DNA of 64,000 bases from Callaeas wilsoni. Lineage: Eukaryota; Chordata; Aves; Passeriformes; Callaeidae. The notes under the pieces were generated by a model. That model had not been told where the DNA came from, ran no database searches, and saw nothing but the letters and a program-made list of their open reading frames with translations. Below, one piece after another: positions 50,355 through 61,639 of this stretch (position 1 is its first letter; each line of letters opens with the position of its first letter). The position numbers were made by a program, and so were the translations under genes. The stretch covers positions 62,001 through 126,000 of the forward strand of contig VWPU01014893.1 of the NCBI GenBank assembly GCA_013398955.1, read 5' to 3'.

Positions 50355-51780
50355 TCATAGAAGCACAGAATTGTTTAGGTTGGAAAAGAGTTTCCAGATC
50401 ATCAGGTCCAACTGTTAACCCAGCACTGCCAAGTCCACCACTAAACCATGCCCCCAAGTGCCACATCTACACATCTCTTAAATACCTGCAAGAATGTGCC
50501 TCCACTACTTCCCTGGGCAGCCTGTTCCAATGCCTGGCAGTCTTTTTGATCAAACAATATTTCCTAATACCCAACCTGAACCTCCTCTGGTCTCTTCCTC
50601 TTGTTTTGTTGCTGGTTGCCTAGAGAAGAGCCTGATCCCCACCTGGCTACAACCTACTTTCAGGAAGTTGTAGACAGTGGTAAGGTCATCCCTAAGCCAG
50701 GATAAATACACCCAGCTCCCTCAGCAGCTCCTCATATGACTCAGTCTCTAGACCAGCTCCATGGCCCTTCTCCGGACACACTTCAGCATCTCCATGCCCT
50801 TCATGTAGTGAGGGGCCCAGAACTGGACACAGCACTCGAGATGTGGCCTCACCAGTGCCAGGTACAGGGGGACAATCATTGCCTTGGTCCAGCTGGGACC
50901 ATTATTTCTGATATAGGCCAGGTGCCATTGGCCTTCTTGGCTGCCTGGGCATACTCTGGCTCATGTTAAGATGCAGTTGGCCAGCACCCTCAGCTCCTTT
51001 TCCTCTTGGGCACTTTCCAGCCACTCTTCCCCAGCCTGTAGCACTGCAGGGGTTGTTGTGACCCAAGGGCAGGACCCAGCACTCGGCCTTGTTGAACCTC
51101 CTACAACTGGCCTCAGCATCAACCCAGCCTGTCCAGATCCCTCTGCGGAGCCTTCCTGCCCTCCAGCAGGTCAACACTCCCAGTTAACTTGATGTCCTCT
51201 GTGAACCGAATGAAGATTTCCTCAATCCCCTTACCCTGATCATCAGTAAAAATATTAAACAGGACTGGCCCAAATAATGAGCCTTGGGGAACCCCGTTAG
51301 TGACCAGACACCAACAAGATGTAACTCCATTCACCACCCCTCTCTGAGACTTGCCATCCAGTCAGTTTTTCACCCAGCAAAAAATGTACCTGTTCACTCC
51401 ATGAGAAGCCAGTTTCTCCAGGAGAATGCTGTGGGAAATGGTGTCAAAGGCTTTATTAAAGCCCAGTCAAAAAACATTCCCTGCTTTTCCCTCATCCACT
51501 CAGCAGGTCAGCCTGTCATAGAAGGGGATCAAGTTTGTCAAGCAGGACCTGCCTTTCAGGACCCACGCTGGCAGGGCCTGATTCTCTGTTTGTTCTGTAC
51601 ATGCCACGTGAGGGCATTCAAGATGATCTACTCCATGAACTTCCCTGGCACTGAGCGATGAATCCTGGGATTCTCCTTTCAACCCTTTTTCCCCAAGTTC
51701 CACCCAAAACTCTCTGCTCATCTTTGTCTGGACAAAGCTGTTCAGCCAGGACAGTTTTCTCCCTCACCAGCTCCTCTTTC
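50355..51780 (-). mobile_element. CR1 LINE, 1.4 kb, reverse strand (ORF2 3' part plus 3' end)
   Basis: This is the longest CR1 in the window. The forward strand begins TCATAGAAGCACAGAATTG (50355-50373), the complement of the 3' tip. It runs through GGAAAAGAGTTTCCAGATCATCAGGTCCAAC, CTTCCCTGGGCAGCCTGTTCC, CCAGCTCCATGGCCCTTCTCC, GAACTGGACACAGCACTCGAG and AGATGTGGCCTCACCAGTGCC. After 51120 it enters the reverse-transcriptase coding part. It is continuous and collinear with CR1 throughout. The 5' end is truncated, as usual for CR1. No target-site duplication was identified, which CR1 often lacks. Reading frames are broken (see the pseudogene entry), so it cannot move on its own. Confidence 0.95.
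50902..51721 (-). pseudogene. Decayed CR1 ORF2 (reverse transcriptase) remnant
   Basis: CR1 ORF2 encodes an endonuclease-reverse transcriptase for target-primed integration. Here only the C-terminal half survives. Three reverse-strand pieces remain. One is at 51500-51721, with KGRSCLTNLIPFYDRLT. The second is at 51119-51337, with [16 protein letters not shown] followed by [20 protein letters not shown] and QRDLDRLG. The third is at 50902-51177, with FNKAECWVLPLGHNNP and LHLNMSQ. The last two are in different frames, so a frameshift lies around 51119-51177. Stops separate the first two, which share a frame. The catalytic F/YADD motif reads FTED (about 51194-51205), so even the local active site is changed. 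The endonuclease domain and N-terminal half are absent. It is non-functional. Confidence 0.9.
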
Positions 51781-53459
51781 AGCACATGGAGATGAAAGCA
51801 CCTGTAAGATTTTCTTCTTGAAGTATGTCCTCAGTAGAAGACATTGATGGTCTGGGTAGTTTTTGAACATAGCTTCACTGAATTGCATGCATACATGGAA
51901 CAGATAGGTGGAGAATTATTCCAAGCAGCTGTGACAGCACAAATCCAGCCAGACTTCCTAAGTGCAACACTGTCTGGGAACAACTCCAATCAAATCTACT
52001 GCGAGCACTTTAGGTGCTGACACCACACTTTGTCTACATGAGAAACAAATCAACAGACAAAACAAAATCCCCAACATTTAAATTTTTTTAAATTTTCAGA
52101 TGATTTTATAGCAACGTTATACTATATACTGTCACAACAGTATGCTATGTCATCATGCCATTATTCTATAAGGAAATATTTCAAAGACAGTCATGCACTT
52201 CTTCAAGAATGTGGAATATAAGCCCTGTATTATTTTCACTATTCTTGAAATACACTTTTATAGCATCTCTTGGAGTAGCCATCAAACATTCCTTTGTTGA
52301 GGCAATTTTGAGAAAACTTACGAAAAATATTTTAAACATCCAGTCTTTTTGAGATCACTGGACAATAAGTGTTGACTTTGCTGACAGAAATTGTGTCTTG
52401 GCAGCAATCCACATGCCTAGAGACAGATCCTTTCATGGATTTGAGATGGAATTGTTCCAGTGCTATCTCCGGTCAAACCATCTAAGGGCCCGGACCACAG
52501 TTAAACCTCAGATGTACTTATCTAGTTTGCTGCCTACCTAAGGTGTGTCATAACTACAAAACTGTGTACAGTTCTTTATACCATGCTCATACTCACAGAA
52601 AGGAGCAGCAGAGCAAACAGTGCTTGTTAGAAACTTCTGTAAACTAGATACATTCCTAATATCTGAAGTATAATGTATTATTAACAACTAAGTAAATGAG
52701 TAACAGAATACAGGAAGATTATAACAATTATTATGTGTTCCCAAAGCAAGATTAAATAATCTCAAGAATGTGGCATGGTGTGTAGCTAAGCTGATTTATT
52801 CACAAGCTCAAGTAGTTTAGAGTAATGTCTTTAACAACCAGTGGGGCAAGGCTACAAAATTAAAGTCAAATATTGCTTTTTTTTCTTGCTTTCATTGTTC
52901 TGGCTGCTTTCTTCCACTTTTTATCAGTGCTGCTTTAAGAGTGAAAATCATAAAAGTGATTAACAGTAATTAAGAGAGAACTCCCATACAAATTTGCACC
53001 TCCTCCATGATCCAAAGTGGTACTGTCATGTGCTACTGCTGGCACATAGCCCATAGGTGGAGTTTGGTAGGTTTAGAAGGGATGCTGGAACCAAAGCCAC
53101 TGACAACCACTCTCACTGCCTTTAACTGCCAAGCTGGATAATGCTCTCATTTCACCTCCTAAACTGAACTAGAAGGAAACCATTTTATTTTGCATCCTTT
53201 AGATGAACAAAAGATATCCTTTAGTCTGTCAGCACTTGAGACAGTCGTTAAAATCTGTCCCCAACACAGGAGCTCCCTCTGATTTTACAGGAATCCCAAG
53301 AAAATATTTTCAGTGCAGGTATATAATAATTTCATGGAAACTAGTAGCATTATACTCATTTACGCTACCTAAAGAGGTAAAAATGGAGTTTTGTTACCAA
53401 AGCACCAAGAAAAATCACACGAGGCAAGTTTCTGATGGAATGATTGGAAGTAATGTCAT
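51781..53459. other. Unique A+T-rich sequence, no gene seen
   Basis: No gene or repeat family was recognised. The longest frame is 53203-53463 (86 codons, forward), without recognisable features. Confidence 0.6.
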
Positions 53460-53870
53460 GTGAGGAGCAGCTGAAGGCTCTGGGTTTGTCTAGTCTGGAC
53501 AAAAGGAGGCTGAGGGGGGAGGATCTCATTGTTTCTGAAGCTTCCTGAGGAAGGCAAATGGAGAGGGAGGTACTGTGGTCTTCCTGGGATCTTGTGGAAG
53601 GACACATGGGAAAGGTTCAGTGCTGTACCAGGGGAAGTTTAGACTGGACATTAGGAACCATTTCTTTACTGAGAGGGTGGTCAAACATTGGAAGAGTCTT
53701 CCTAGAGAAGTGGTCAATGCCCCAGGGATGTCAGTGTTTAAAAGACATTTGGACAATGCCCTTAACTATGTGCTTTAACTTTTGGTCAGCCCAAAATTGG
53801 TGAAGCTCTTGGATGTTCTCTACAGGTTTCTTCCAATTAAAATAGACAATTCTGTTCTCTTCTATGTGTT
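53460..53870 (+). mobile_element. CR1 LINE 3' end, forward strand
   Basis: Starts at GAGGAGCAGCTGAAGGCTCTGG, then GTCTGGACAAAAGGAGGCTGAG and GGATCTCATTG. Later come TTTAGACTGGACATTAGGAACC, GAGAGGGTGGTCAAACATTGG and GAAGTGGTCAATGCCCCAGGG. It ends with AAAATTGGTGAAGCTCTTGG, ACAGGTTTCTTCCAATTAAAATAG and ATTCTGTTCTCTTCTATG. The 3' end resembles the CR1 subfamilies whose tip reads GGTCCCTTCCAACT-AAAT, so it belongs to a different subfamily from the 19.5-kb copy. It is 5'-truncated, with small insertions in the middle. Reverse frames (76-80 codons) and forward frames (67-81 codons) here are by-products. Confidence 0.92.
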
Positions 53871-55380
53871 GTAAATGATAATTTTCTCATGGCTTACTAT
53901 ACAAGTGCATCAGGGTTTATGTTTTTTATTCTTTGCACTGCCACAGAATGCTGTTACAACACTATATTTGAGATAAAAATCCAGTGTTTCTGAAAACATG
54001 ATGACAGGATTGTAACCATAGCTGCAAGAACATTCAGTTCAGCCATAATTTAAGCAAAGCAAAGGGTATTAAGCATCAAAAGGGGCACTTCACATCTTCT
54101 GATTGGCATTTGTAATAGTTTAAAATATGGCAAACCTGACACCACAGAACGGGAAAAAATATTATAATAAGAAAACTGATTGATTAATTAATGTCTGCAT
54201 AGCACTTTTAAATATGAAACACTGCCAGTTTAATGCTAAGAAAAGAGTCAGATTGCCTGACATGTATAAGCTGAGATGAAAAATTACCCTTCTAATGAAG
54301 TAATGTACCTGTTAGACCATAGCATTTAAAATTCTTTTGTGTTCCCTCCAATTATTACTATGGTCAAGCATTTTCTGTTGATCCAATGAATAAATGGTCA
54401 GTTATCCTGTTGTACAAAACGCGAAGAAGCTGATACAACAATTGCAACAGATCTGGAGCAAGCTTTATTCATTAGCTAAACAAAACATTTTTCCTTAGAA
54501 AGCCAGTCATGGTTCTCCTTGAAGAAAGCATGTAGGAAATAACAGCTTGAAGTGCAACTTTCTGCTTCAAGTAGATGGCTAGAGTGATGGGAAGCTGTGT
54601 GAGGATCCTGTACTCCGGACCAAGGGAAACTGATTCTCTTTAATGTGGTGAATTCCATTTAACAGAGTAAATAGGTAACCAATACATAAACATTCTTTAG
54701 AATACTTAATTTGCAGGAAAATGGAAGGGACAGGGGATAAAAGAAGAAATAATATAAGAGTTTCTTGATCAGACAATTATGTAATCTGAATAATACAGGC
54801 AAAGGACCAGTGACTTTCAGGACAAAGGTTTCCAGACCAGCAGATTAGCAGTTTTTCATGGACTATCAAAATCTCAATATTCAAGCAAATATTGTCCATA
54901 TTCTGCACTCAGCTATCACTAGCGTGACTACAGAAGCCACAGTGATGAAAGGCAGGTTTTGACAGTAATACGCAACATCTTATAAGTCATAAAAATTATA
55001 ATTATGGAATGTATTTTTTATACACTATGCAGCCAATACAATTGAAATTCTTGTTTGTTTTTTTTTTAAATAATAGTAAATTATAGGCAGAGCTGATATC
55101 GCTGCCTATATTACAGTTGTCAAACTCTGCACTACAAGGAGCTTTTATCGCATGATTTCTCACATAAGGCCTCACATAATTTCTAAACTAATCCTTTATT
55201 TAATGCTCCATGCTGGGTTTCCTCCTCAGACTGGTTATTTCTGGGAAATTTCAGACAAAATTGTTTTCCACTTATTACTTTCTGGTAAAGTTTTCTTTCA
55301 AAAGCTGTGTGGCCCTTTTTTCCTGGATAAAGGTTTGGCAATTTGACAAGTTGTGTGTTTACTACTACGCCACAAGGATA
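53871..55380. other. Unique A+T-rich sequence left of the CpG island
   Basis: No gene was recognised. A T run is present at 55058-55067. The segment 55180-55380 is covered by long frames (106 and 144 codons) that extend out of the neighbouring GC-rich island and have no recognisable content in this part. Confidence 0.55.
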
Positions 55381-55800
55381 AACACGAAGGAAGCCAAGGC
55401 AGAAGGCTTTGTAGCAGCTCGTTCCTCTCGGGAAGGAACGCCGGGTGTCACGGGCAGCCGTAGAGCCTCGGTGCCCGCTGTGTGCGTGCCGCGGCTGCGG
55501 CGCTGCCCGGGCTGCGGGCGTGCCAGATGAGAGCTGCGATGGAGCCGCTTCCATCCTGTGTCCGCAGCAAGGGGCCAGCCTGGAGAGCTGCCGCCTGGAG
55601 CGCACTGCCTCCAGCACGCAGCTGCACTGGGCTCAGCGAGACGGCAAAGCGCATGCTGAAACCGCGCCGAGTTCGGGCTCTCGCGGTGCGCTTGTGGCCA
55701 GATGGCTGAGATTAAGCCAGCACAGGTATGCCAGTCATGCATATCCGCGCTCACACTTTCTGCTTGCGACGAGGCCGTGCTGCCGGTGACTAAGCACTGA
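55381..55800. promoter_or_regulatory. Isolated CpG island, candidate promoter/first exon
   Basis: By eye I count about 39 CpG dinucleotides in these 420 bases. The sequence is roughly 60% G+C, whereas neighbouring kilobases have almost none. That approaches the unsuppressed CpG frequency and is the only such block in the window. CpG islands mark most vertebrate housekeeping and developmental promoters and many lncRNA promoters. On the forward strand, an ATG at 55702 begins eight codons (M-A-E-I-K-P-A-Q) that run directly into the donor-like CACAG/GTATGC at 55725/55726. Long frames in several phases (114, 106, 144 and 129 codons) reflect base composition. No TATA box is evident. Alternatives are an orphan intragenic CpG island or an unrecognised GC-rich repeat. 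Transcription direction is unproven. Confidence 0.65.
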
Positions 55801-56479
55801 TGTAACTCCCAGCCCGTTCAGCACCTTCTCAGACCTGGCTCCATTTGAGGTTTACCTTCATTTTGGAAATTGGAGCTATTTTCAGTTTAATAGCAAATAC
55901 AGCTTGAAAGGAATTCTATATATGCCTGTTCTGATCTCTTCTTTAATGTGGCTTAAGTTATGACCCAGTTCTATATAAACTCTAGCTTCAGTGTCTTCCA
56001 GATGGGCAGTAAATCTGAACACAAGGGAGAGGTTCTCAGCTGCTCCAAGTCAGCACATATCCAGATGAAGTAGCTTGTGCTAAGGGTTATGTATTCCAGG
56101 GATTATAAAGACACAGTTTCTGTAAATGATATACACAGTCTTGGTGGTTATTTGGCATGGCAGCAGGTTAGGAAAAATCAAAGGAAAGAAAGCCCAATCT
56201 GGACTTCAGTAATGGACAACTCAGGACATTTCAAGGAAAATATAATCTATTTCTTTACCTGATCATTAATAATCACTTCTAAGAAAATGTATCGCATATT
56301 TATATTGAGTGTAACAGCTAAGATTTTGGTCTAGGTATAAATTTTAAAAGAGGGAAAAAATAAGTAGATATAAAAGTATAAATAAAATAAAATAAAATGT
56401 CACATCAGTTCTCCATAGCCACATCACTGAACTATTTTGTTTTTCTGATAAGACACAGTTATTTAACATAAATGAAAGG
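55801..56479. other. Unique A+T-rich sequence right of the CpG island
   Basis: No gene or clear repeat was found. An (AAATA)4 array lies at about 56379-56398. Confidence 0.5.
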
Positions 56480-57420
56480 TGTAAGTTTAAGGTGTCTGGA
56501 CTTCATTAAGGCATTCAGTATGGAAAAATGTGATGTTTATGAGCCAAATTGGAGAGGATATATAAGGTATACACAAAATGCAGAAGGAATTAACCAAAGG
56601 GATAGCTCATGACAGAGTTGTCCTGAAAGGGGAATGAATGATCATGAGAAAGACTACTTGTGAAGTTCTCTGTGGATCACTCTGAAATTTTGTTTAATTG
56701 AATATTTTTCACAGTGATCTATATTACTGTAGTGACATCTGCTAATGATACAAACATGAGAGATATAATGCCTATATGGAGACAGGAGTCGTATTTGAGC
56801 ACAGCTGAGAACCTGGTAAATGCTCTCCCACTTTTGAAATACCACAGGCAGTGACATGTAGCAACAAGCACTTCTTTGCTTACTCAAAAACAAACCCAAT
56901 GTGTCTGAAAAAGTACCTGTATGAATAAAACAACGTTTGGTTTTCATACTCCTATTCTCTGAAAAGTCCAAACCTATATCAATATCTAATGTCGAGAGAG
57001 AACAAAACATATGACAATAAACCGAATTAAACTAAATACTCATTCAGAATAATGCAAAAAGTGTCAAAAATAATGCAATCATTAGCTCTTGCACCCAGAC
57101 CTGTGGTCAGCTGAACTCAGTAGAAGAGGATTGTTGAGAGGATTTTTGTAATGAGCTCAGACAGGTAAATTACCTTCATCATGAAACACACATATTTGAT
57201 GAAGTGCCATGGATATCTTTGGAGCCTGGATATATAAAGAGTGATCAGACTTACTAAAGTAAAAGAAATTGCTTGGGCTTGATTGCTTAAGCTATCAAAG
57301 AGAAAAACAATTTTTCCAAATGAAAAAAAGCAGGGTGATCAAAATAATTATGAGGTGTGAAACTCTACAATATTTAATGATAAAAGACTGGACACTCAGA
57401 GACGGGAATGACTTACAGAA
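56480..57420 (+). mobile_element. Very old CR1 LINE remnant, forward strand (ORF2 part)
   Basis: Scattered but collinear blocks were recognised. GGTGTCTGGACTTCATTAAGGCATTCAGTATGG (56491-56523) resembles the conserved LDFSKAFD-coding part of CR1 ORF2. ACAGAGTTGTCCTGAAAGGGG (56611-56631) fits a block just downstream. TCTGCTAATGATACAAACATG (56738-56758) fits the F/YADDT region. GCTTAAGCTATCAAAGAG (57285-57302) and CAGGGTGATCAAAATAATTATG (57331-57352) fit the segment that precedes the 3' end. Stops and indels break every frame, and stretches between the blocks are unalignable by eye. It may be two separate relics. Confidence 0.5.
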
Positions 57421-59652
57421 GGAGTTAACAAGATCACTAAAAAGAAACAGTGAAGAGAAATTTAAAGAAGTTTTAAAAGACAAAACTCATGACCCATCCA
57501 AAAGCAGATGAAAGCACTGCCAGAACTAAGCAGTGAGCTAAAGGGAGAGATCTGACTACCATTCAAACACTTGCATGAAAAAGAAACAATTGTAATTGTA
57601 CAGGAACAGGGTCATATTCAGCCATGAAAGACATGCATAGTAAGGACACAGATGCATTAGATTTGCTTTCATATGGACATCATCTTGCAATACAAAAGGA
57701 AACTTAGCATTATGGAAGATATGCATGAAATGCCACACGTAATTTGTTTGCCTAAGTCTGCTACTAAGCAAATCAAAATAGGGAAAACTTTGTAGAACAG
57801 AAACATTTACACTGGTACTACAAAATTTCTTTAGGCTCATATTGTAAACTAAGAAATAGAGTAGATGTGACTAAATAACTACCTTCATAACTCCAAAGGA
57901 TGTGCATTAGCAATTAAGTAATTTCCTTTCAGGTAGTTATTTTGTATTGTTTCACAGATTTCCTTCACTGCAACATTTTGGATGCTATTGTCAACAAAAG
58001 AATAGAAACTACACAGAATTGAACTTTGCATGATCCTGGAAGGAGTTTAGTCAGATTCCTGCAAGGCTTTGACTCCATTCAAGTCTCATTTTGGCCTAGA
58101 TGGATTTGTCTAAAAAAGAAACACACCATCCTCGTGTTTGGATGCCCAATCTGTAATGCAGAAAAACAAATGTAATTAGGAAAGCAGCAGCATATTTTTT
58201 AATTCAAGTTGATTTAATGCAAGTAAGTACTATAAATTGAGCAAATAATAAAGCCTGGACCTGTTCTGAGGCTTTAGAACAAAACCATCTTTCAGAAATA
58301 TTTGGATTTTAATGTTGCTTATTGTAAGGACATCCTTCTGAGAGGTCACTTTCCTGTGAGGAAAACAGGAGTAGGTGTTTCACAGTCAAACAGCAGAGAC
58401 GTAAGTCCCACTAAACACACAATGCCAGGGTTTGAATCAGGCCTGTAATATGAATCCCAAGACTTTATAGCTTACACCAGTTATCCCCCACGTTCCTACT
58501 AACAGGCGCTGTTCTGCTGTAGGCAATGAAAAGAAGGAGGCTCTGAGAGGAAAAAGTAGAGATAAAAGGAAAGAAATATCAAGGAACAACTCCACGTATA
58601 TTAAATTTTGGGGGAAATTGTTAGACAGATGAAAACTTTAAACATTTAAACAAAAACCAGGCCATTCCATGCTCTCTTTACGCTAGTGTGAGAACTTCAG
58701 TGTTCTGATACCTCCTAAAGTATTTGATGAGAGACTAATAGCCTGACAGGCTAACACTTCACTTCCTTCCAATTAGGAGACTTTAACATCAAAGCCAAGG
58801 TCCTCTACTCAGCGAGGGCTTACTTGGATGAATTATAGAGGAGAAAAGTCCAGTAGTTTCTTGGTTTTTTCCCTTGCAGAGACACAGTCCAGCAAAGGCT
58901 TTAATAAGATGTTTAAGGTCAAAAGGTTCAGGTTCCTCACTGTGAGCACTAGGAAGCTGCCAGAGTGTTTCAATATGTGTGGTGTTTGCAATGCAATCAG
59001 ACAAAGCTGAAAACTCTATTACAGTGTCATGTGCCTGACTTCCTTCTGGAGTGCTCTTGTGTACAGCCAAGTGTGGGACTTGGAGGACACTGTGAATCTT
59101 CCGTGTTGCCACTTCAGCTGCTGAAACAAATAATGCCTTCACCACCTCAGCTTTTGGCTGCCAGGAGGGGTGTGACAGTGGCTTCCTCCGGGAAATTGTG
59201 CCAGTTGGTTTGCTACTGATTGGTAACAGACCTCCAGGGTTCAGAGGTTTCCAATGACAAATGATGACTGTGCTTGATAGATGATGTTATTTGACTTGAT
59301 AAGCTCAAATCTCTGGCAGAATCTAAAAAACTATCATAAACTGTTTTGCTCCTATTTACATCAAACTGAAAAGTATTAAAATTCCTCTGAGATAAGTGCA
59401 GAAGATGCCTTGTTTCTCCTTTTTTGTCAAAAATACTTTTAGATCTCTTTTTCCTGTACATATTATCTATTTTTGCTTTTTTATTCTTTAATATTCCTTA
59501 CCGTCATGACTTCGTCTCCATCTTTCAGCAACAGTTTTTATTCTGAAGTTTGCAAAGTACATATATCATTGATTTTAATACCTATTTCACACAGAATGTT
59601 GACAATTGATTGTAATATAGCAGTTCTGTTCTTCAGTAATACAATGGAATGC
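57421..59652. other. Unique A+T-rich sequence, no gene seen
   Basis: A reverse-strand frame of 118 codons (58789-59145) overlaps a forward frame of 84 codons. Neither has a recognisable domain. Around 58040-58110 a GCAAGGCTTTGACTCC phrase faintly recalls CR1 ORF2 but does not extend. Confidence 0.5.
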
Positions 59653-59665
59653 GGGGGGGGGGGGG
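59653..59665 (+). repeat. G13 homopolymer
   Basis: An uninterrupted run of 13 G. It is a likely site of length error in sequencing or assembly. Confidence 0.97.
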
Positions 59666-60186
59666 AAGAGACAAAGGAAATGTCATCTGTTTAATCACAC
59701 AAGGGATTGGATTCACCTCACCTTGCTTTAAGTCCTTCGTGGTGAAAGAAGAGAGATCAACAGTAGTTAACATCAAAGATTCATTCCATGCAAAAGAGTT
59801 AAGGTATAACAAAGACCAAAGACCACTGTAGAGGTAAAAGAAGTGAGAGACAAAAGACCTTTATCAGACATGAAGATCTCATAATTAACATCCTGAGAAG
59901 AATTTCTACTGTAGATGGTCCCTACCTAAATAATCAGCAAATGCTTGGATGAAAATTATTTATGTAGCAGTTCACTAGTCTCCAAAAGAAATTCTCTCGA
60001 GGTGTTAGTTTCCAAACCACAATATCTAAATCCATGCATTTTACATACCACAAAAACAATCCCATCAAAGAAAGTGCTGTTAATTCCCTGCCTCACAATT
60101 CACTCTCTTTTTTTGAGTTGGTGTTGAGTTTTTCAGTTACTTTTCTGTTTTTATTTTTCTATATATATTCCTAACCCTCATCTTCA
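59666..60186. other. Unique A+T-rich sequence
   Basis: Nothing recognisable was seen on either strand. Confidence 0.55.
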
Positions 60187-60266
60187 TAAAAAAAGCAAGA
60201 TACAAAAAAAAAGAAAAACAACAAACAAACAAACAAACAAACCCCAAACAAAAAAAGCAAGCAAAT
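60187..60266 (+). repeat. A/C-rich low-complexity tract, (AAAC)n
   Basis: Poly(A) runs lead into AAAC units (about 60217-60241), then ACCCC and A7. This is simple sequence. Confidence 0.93.
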
Positions 60267-60318
60267 CCAGCTGCAGTGATATCAACTTATTTAAACCATG
60301 CACATTCCACAAGAGGAA

Positions 60319-60344
60319 CAAAAATCAGCTTCAAAAATCAGCTT
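60319..60344 (+). repeat. Perfect 13-bp tandem duplication
   Basis: CAAAAATCAGCTT is present twice back to back (60319-60331 and 60332-60344). It is a small, recent-looking duplication. Confidence 0.95.
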
Positions 60345-61605
60345 CTGTGTGAGGCACCTTCATAGCAATACCGCTGTAGCCATGAAAGTTTTGGGGTAGT
60401 ATCACCATTTTCATTTCTTTTTGGATTTGTTTGGAAATGACAGTTCCTAACTGGAATGCCATTACTGATAAAATAAGACCTATGTGTATTCTGTTTCTTG
60501 CATTTTTCCTACAGTACCAGCACCTCCTAATTAATGCTATTTACTGAAAAAACCCTAATTTAAAATATTTTTTCTCAGTAAATATAATAAATCCATATCC
60601 TTTAAAAAGTCTGTTTCCTTAGAATTTCTTGATGCATTTGCTAATTTTTTATTTGATATTTTCCCTTTCTTTTTCAACTTTTTTTCTCAACACACTTGTT
60701 TTTCTTTCTTCCTTCCTTAAATTTTTATGTGGAGAAGAGAAATGAAAGAAGATGGTCTTTGTGGTTCTTTGGGGTTTTTTTTAATTAACAGTTTAGGACA
60801 GTGGTTAAAGCCAGTTAAAATATTAAGCCATACCAGAAACACAGACCTTCAACATGAAAACTTTAGCCTTGAAAAAACTCCTGGCAATGCTCAGTCAGTG
60901 TTGTCACACCCATAACAGCTACAAAATTTAGCTTCCAAAAAGTTGTATCATAGATCGTCTCAAGGATGTGGCAGGCCAAGTCCAAGGAAAACCTTAAAGA
61001 GTTCAGTTGAATGCTGGAAACATCTAGTGTACACAGAAGAGAAAGAAGAGAACGGGAAGATGTACTCAGCTTCTTCTTATTATTTAAGTTCTTGAAAGTC
61101 ATTTTCTTTGTTCCTGAATAAAAATGACAGTGCGTAATTCATAGGAATTCACCACACATGTGGCTCCCCTACAGGGGCCCTGCTTCTAAACCACTTTTGA
61201 TAGAGGAAAATATTGACAAGGTTCCAGCTGTTTGAAATTCAAAATACATCTAGTCATAAGGTGGTCTAAATAGAGATCTTTTACATTCTAGAGTATCTTG
61301 AAAACACAAGGTGATGCAAGTGCACAGCTCCTCAAAGGCTTCACTTTTCCAGTAACTTTTCTTCACAGCTTGTGGGTGCAAACTCAAATGAAGTTCCAAT
61401 GACACTTTTATATTTTTCATCAGTCTTTAAGTAGTATATGTTGAGGCTTCTGACTTATTTTCACACCTAGAGACATTTTCAGTTTGCATCTACCTCATAA
61501 AACCCCTGTAGATAAATAAAGCTCAACGATAAGAAATTAAAGAAAGTTCCATTAAGTACTTTAAGAAAAATACATGCATTGTAGAGAATTCTAATTAGCA
61601 TCAAC
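60345..61605. other. Unique A+T-rich sequence, no gene seen
   Basis: Only short frames were found, at most 79 codons (60863-61102, reverse). The T-rich tract 60660-60730 is simple sequence. Confidence 0.55.
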
Positions 61606-61639
61606 TTTTATGGCAAAAATAAGCATTTTTGCCATAAAA
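61606..61639. repeat. Perfect 15-bp hairpin with 4-base loop
   Basis: The arms 61606-61620 (TTTTATGGCAAAAAT) and 61625-61639 (its exact complement) enclose the loop AAGC. TCTAATTAG occurs on both sides, near 61589 and near 61660, in direct orientation. The stem is too short for a microRNA. It could be the core of a very small palindromic element or chance in A+T-rich DNA. Confidence 0.95.

Noticed and set aside
51284..51661. 125-codon forward frame
   Set aside because: It is the antisense shadow of the reverse-strand CR1 reverse-transcriptase remnant.
55183..55617. 144-codon reverse frame and other long frames over the CpG island
   Set aside because: Stop codons are rare in GC-rich DNA, so frames open in several phases on both strands at once. 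None has recognisable content.
58040..58110. CR1 ORF2-like phrase GCAAGGCTTTGACTCC
   Set aside because: It is isolated, with no collinear second block that could be trusted.
58789..59145. 118-codon reverse frame
   Set aside because: No domain recognised, and an overlapping opposite-strand frame is equally open.
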